A DNA stretch of 64,000 nucleotides from Prevotella sp. (GTDB lineage: Bacteria > Bacteroidota > Bacteroidia > Bacteroidales > Bacteroidaceae): the NCBI GenBank assembly GCA_016291595.1, contig JAEEXN010000002.1, positions 1 to 64,000 of the forward strand. The letters run 5' to 3'. The notes beneath the pieces are model-generated. The model did no database searches, was not told the origin of the DNA, and saw nothing but the letters and a program-made list of their open reading frames with translations. This document shows, in pieces, positions 61,627 through 64,000 of the stretch (position 1 is its first letter; each line of letters opens with the position of its first letter). Both the position numbers and the translations under genes were made by a program.

Positions 61627-61734
61627 GGCGTAATATTCATAGTTCGATACCCTTCTTGGATAAATGATAATCTGTGTTTTATGTAAAAAACGCAGAAAGG
61701 AAGGGTGTGGAATCAAGTGGATTAGTATTACGCC
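61627..61734 (+). ncRNA. Structured RNA leader with three nested helices, family unknown
   Basis: Three helices stack in one axis. P1 is GGCGTAATA (61627-61635) with TATTACGCC (61726-61734), 9 bp. P2 is 61647-61657 with 61698-61708, 11 bp including wobbles (core ACCCTTCTT). P3 is TCTGTGTTTT (61671-61680) with AAAACGCAGA (61687-61696), 10 bp and a 6-base loop. The asymmetric bulges (13 and 1 bases between P2 and P3; 11 and 17 between P1 and P2) suggest a specific fold. It lies downstream of a strong promoter and 39 bases before the Wzx start. I do not recognise it as a known riboswitch. Confidence 0.65.
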
Positions 61735-61773
61735 CTCCATATTTCAGTCTATAGAGTATTATTTCCTGTTTTA

Positions 61774-63294
61774 ATGACAGAAAACCTAAGGAAAAAAACA
61801 TTCAAAGGAATTGTATGGAGTTATGTCAGTAAATTTGGAACACAAATTGCTGCCATCTTACCAGCAATGATTCTAACTCGTCTGCTTGAGCCTTCTGATT
61901 ACGGACTTATTGCCATGACCGGTATTTTTACTGGCATAGCGTTTTTATTGGCAGATGGTGGATTCGGTACAGCCTTAATTCAAAAGAAAGATGCAGATCA
62001 TTTAGATTATTGCAGTGTTTTCTATTTCAATCTGTCTGTACACATACTAATGTATATTTGTGTGTTCTTTGCTGCCCCATATTGCGCATCATATTTTAAT
62101 GAAGAAAGACTAACACCTATCATAAGGATTAGTGCACTTAACTTGGTGTTTCTGGCAATCGGAAACATTCATGCAAATCTTTTAAAGAAACAACTTGAAT
62201 TCAAGAAGCCTGCCATAAGAAACATTACCGTTCAAATAATCTCTGCCGTTATTGCTATTATACTTGCTTTTGCAGGTTATGGAGTCTGGGCACTTGTCGT
62301 ACAGGGATTATGCCAAACACTAATGGGAAGCATCGCCAATTGGATGATTTCCAAGTGGCGTCCCACGATGACTTTTTCATTTTCCAGAATACGACAATTG
62401 TTTAAATTCGGATCTAATATTCTCCTGTCTGGAGTAATAGGATATGTATTGGGCAGAGTTTATGATATCATTATAGGCAAATACTATTCATCAAAAGACT
62501 TAGCTCTATACAACAGAGGTTTCACTACTGCAGCAATATTTAGCGATTCTTTAAGTGGAATGTATACATCTGTTGCTTTTCCGTTATTCTCTAAAATGCA
62601 AAGCGACAAGCAAAGACTATTGCTAAATGTCCGAAGGTTCGTAATTATTAGTTGCATGGTCATGTTTCCTGTGACGATGGTCATGATTGTCTTAGCATCA
62701 CCTTTCATTATATTCATGTATTCATCGAAATGGATATTAGTGATTCCTTTTTTCCAATTAGTCTGTATCATGTCGTTGTTTTCTCCCATTATAGGACTTT
62801 CAGAAACGATGTTGTTGGCCCTTGGCAGCTCGGACAAATACTTAATCCTCTCAATTATAAGAAAGATCTTTTTTGTAATCGCAGCATTGATTACATGGCG
62901 ATATGGAATTATCTATATGCTTCTAGGTCAAATCGCATGTAGGATAATTGAATTGTTGATACTAAACCTTTTTATACGAGAAAAAGTCAACTATTCCATG
63001 TGGAAGTTTGCAAAAGACCTCGTACCCTATACCTTTATCTCGTTACTTATAATGGCCACAGCTTATGGTGTGGATTATTTAACAAACAGCCTTCTTACAA
63101 CATTTCACTTACATGAAATGATTCACTCTGCCATTAGATTGATTGTCTGTGGCGGAATTTCCATTTCATTATTCTTATTGATTTATATACGCACAGGGTT
63201 ATACGGATATAAAGAATTACTTTTATTTGTTAATGATTCCATAGGAAGTAACAGCTTCTTACACAAGCTTGCTCCTAAAGGCATGGATTTATGA
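61774..63294 (+). CDS. Lipopolysaccharide/O-antigen flippase, Wzx-type (MOP superfamily)
   Basis: A 506-residue membrane protein with 12-14 predicted helices. The N-terminal sequence (KTFKGIVWSYVSKFGTQIAAI) and the GLIAMTGIFTGIAFLLADGGFG region match the polysaccharide biosynthesis flippase family, which moves lipid-linked repeat units across the inner membrane. The local sequence is more AT-rich than the export genes, as is common for strain-variable polysaccharide genes. A glycosyltransferase gene follows 10 bases later. Its start is the ATG 39 bases after the structured leader. Confidence 0.92.
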   Translation: MTENLRKKTFKGIVWSYVSKFGTQIAAILPAMILTRLLEPSDYGLIAMTGIFTGIAFLLADGGFGTALIQKKDADHLDYCSVFYFNLSVHILMYICVFFAAPYCASYFNEERLTPIIRISALNLVFLAIGNIHANLLKKQLEFKKPAIRNITVQIISAVIAIILAFAGYGVWALVVQGLCQTLMGSIANWMISKWRPTMTFSFSRIRQLFKFGSNILLSGVIGYVLGRVYDIIIGKYYSSKDLALYNRGFTTAAIFSDSLSGMYTSVAFPLFSKMQSDKQRLLLNVRRFVIISCMVMFPVTMVMIVLASPFIIFMYSSKWILVIPFFQLVCIMSLFSPIIGLSETMLLALGSSDKYLILSIIRKIFFVIAALITWRYGIIYMLLGQIACRIIELLILNLFIREKVNYSMWKFAKDLVPYTFISLLIMATAYGVDYLTNSLLTTFHLHEMIHSAIRLIVCGGISISLFLLIYIRTGLYGYKELLLFVNDSIGSNSFLHKLAPKGMDL

Positions 63295-63304
63295 TATTTA
63301 AGAT

Positions 63305-64000
63305 ATGCTTTCAATCATTACTATCAATTATAACAACATAAATGGGCTTCAGAACACATTACAGAGCGTTTTCTGTCAGTCTCGTCATGATTTCGAATGG
63401 ATTGTTATCGATGGAGGTTCAACAGACGGCAGCAAAGAATTATTAGAGAAATATACCAACCGGATCAACTATTGGGTTAGTGAACCTGACCATGGTATAT
63501 ACGAAGCCATGAACAAAGGAATAAAAGTTGCAAAAGGCGACTATCTGCAGTTCCTCAATTCCGGTGACTGCCTTGCCGACAAGGATATAATCAAACAATT
63601 CTGTGAAAGAGATAACACAGAGGATGTAATCTACGGAAATGCAATTATAGTAGATTCCAATAACAAAGAGATAAAACATTTTCATGCACCAGACTTTGTC
63701 AGACTCTCCTATTTTTACAGCCATGCACTGAACCATCAAGCTACTTTCTTCTCGAAGCATTGTTTTGAGCATTGCTTGTATAATGAGAATAACCGAATAG
63801 CCTCTGACTTGGAACTATATATGTATTTGTTATACCATGGTTTCTCTTTTGCTAAGTGGGATCAGTACATTGTTAGGTACGAAAATACAGGAATAAGCAG
63901 TGTTGATACAAGTAATAGTGAGTTTTCCGGAATTACCGACAGAATTCTACCTAAAGGAATTAAAGCCGATTATAAGGAAATGATTCAGTTCCGTGATGTA
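63305..64000 (+). CDS. Family 2 glycosyltransferase, cut by window end
   Basis: The frame is open from the ATG at 63305 to the last base, giving 232 residues without a stop. It begins MLSIITINYNNINGLQNTL, with VIDGGSTDGSKELL and the metal/sugar-nucleotide site FLNSGD in place of DxD. This N-terminal GT-A domain is typical of enzymes building O-antigen or capsule repeats with WcaA-type specificity; the sugar cannot be told. It is AT-rich like the Wzx gene and begins 10 bases after it. Confidence 0.9.
   Translation, partial: MLSIITINYNNINGLQNTLQSVFCQSRHDFEWIVIDGGSTDGSKELLEKYTNRINYWVSEPDHGIYEAMNKGIKVAKGDYLQFLNSGDCLADKDIIKQFCERDNTEDVIYGNAIIVDSNNKEIKHFHAPDFVRLSYFYSHALNHQATFFSKHCFEHCLYNENNRIASDLELYMYLLYHGFSFAKWDQYIVRYENTGISSVDTSNSEFSGITDRILPKGIKADYKEMIQFRDV

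Noticed and set aside
61541..61773. 6S RNA as the identity of the leader
   Set aside because: 6S RNA is about 180 nt with a large central bubble; this element is 108 nt with three short helices and sits directly before a coding gene.
1..64000. Insertion sequences, phage or integrative elements
   Set aside because: No transposase, integrase, terminal repeats with target duplications, or conjugation genes were found on either strand.

Overview
The window reads as chromosomal DNA of a Bacteroidota bacterium, most likely Prevotellaceae (Prevotella/Segatella-like). The evidence is mixed. Many genes are preceded by the Bacteroidota promoter pattern TTTG-N19/20-TAnnTTTG and few by a Shine-Dalgarno. 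The families also fit: PyrD/PyrK type 1B, DapL, AguA/AguB, LptE downstream of a sigma-54 activator, OmpA pairs, a FimB/Mfa2 lipoprotein and a tmRNA tag ending YALAA. The genus is an inference. No transposase, integrase, phage module or CRISPR array was seen.

Layout. 1-5.6 kb (minus): a TlpA-type thioredoxin protein, pyrD-pyrK, a small HTH regulator and holA. 5.7-9.0 kb (plus): a lone HsdR N-terminal domain, a TerB-J-domain protein, a PHP hydrolase, an unknown protein and vsr. 9.0-17.1 kb (minus): aldA-GNAT, nif3-zinc ribbon, a secreted nuclease, then a four-gene run (ABC ATPase, FetB-like permease, second secreted nuclease, DEDDh exonuclease). 17.2-22.0 kb (plus): aguA-aguB (agmatine to putrescine), a zinc metallopeptidase and umuDC. 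22.1-27.1 kb (minus): an AmpG-like permease directly after a 1237-residue fusion of glycosyltransferase, HIT-like and SpoIID modules, possibly a cell-wall recycling unit. 28-36 kb (plus): two flavoproteins, rlmN, pdxA with a flippase-like protein, sigma-54 activator-lptE-TPR-secG, and tRNA-His. 36.7-41.7 kb: hsp20, dapF-dapL, an ABM-domain protein, a TfoX-type protein. 41.9-50.2 kb: an RND adaptor and pump, a histidine phosphatase and an AmmeMemoRadiSam pair. 50.3-55.7 kb: an epimerase, a fimbrial-type lipoprotein, tmRNA and two OmpA-family proteins. 56.4-64 kb: a surface polysaccharide locus (Wza-like, Wzc-like tyrosine kinase, PHP tyrosine phosphatase, EEP protein, Wzx, and a glycosyltransferase cut by the window end).

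The least explained material is intergenic. (1) Two islands (27485-27635 and 55853-55981) carry a YAATYR motif repeated almost exactly every 11 bp, sharing the spacer GGCAT. (2) An array at 13947-14194 has a 22-bp period and ends in four palindromic units. (3) A dispersed unit of about 73-85 bp carries a hairpin and a built-in promoter; it occurs in tandem upstream of the fusion gene and of rlmN, with a decayed copy near 40.2 kb. (4) A 108-nt leader with three nested helices lies between a strong promoter and the Wzx gene. Among proteins, the standouts are the glycosyltransferase-HIT-SpoIID fusion beside AmpG, an ABC ATPase that has lost the signature motif and catalytic residues, the Memo-AMMECR1 fusion with a short radical SAM partner, and a flavin reductase domain carrying a lipoprotein signal.
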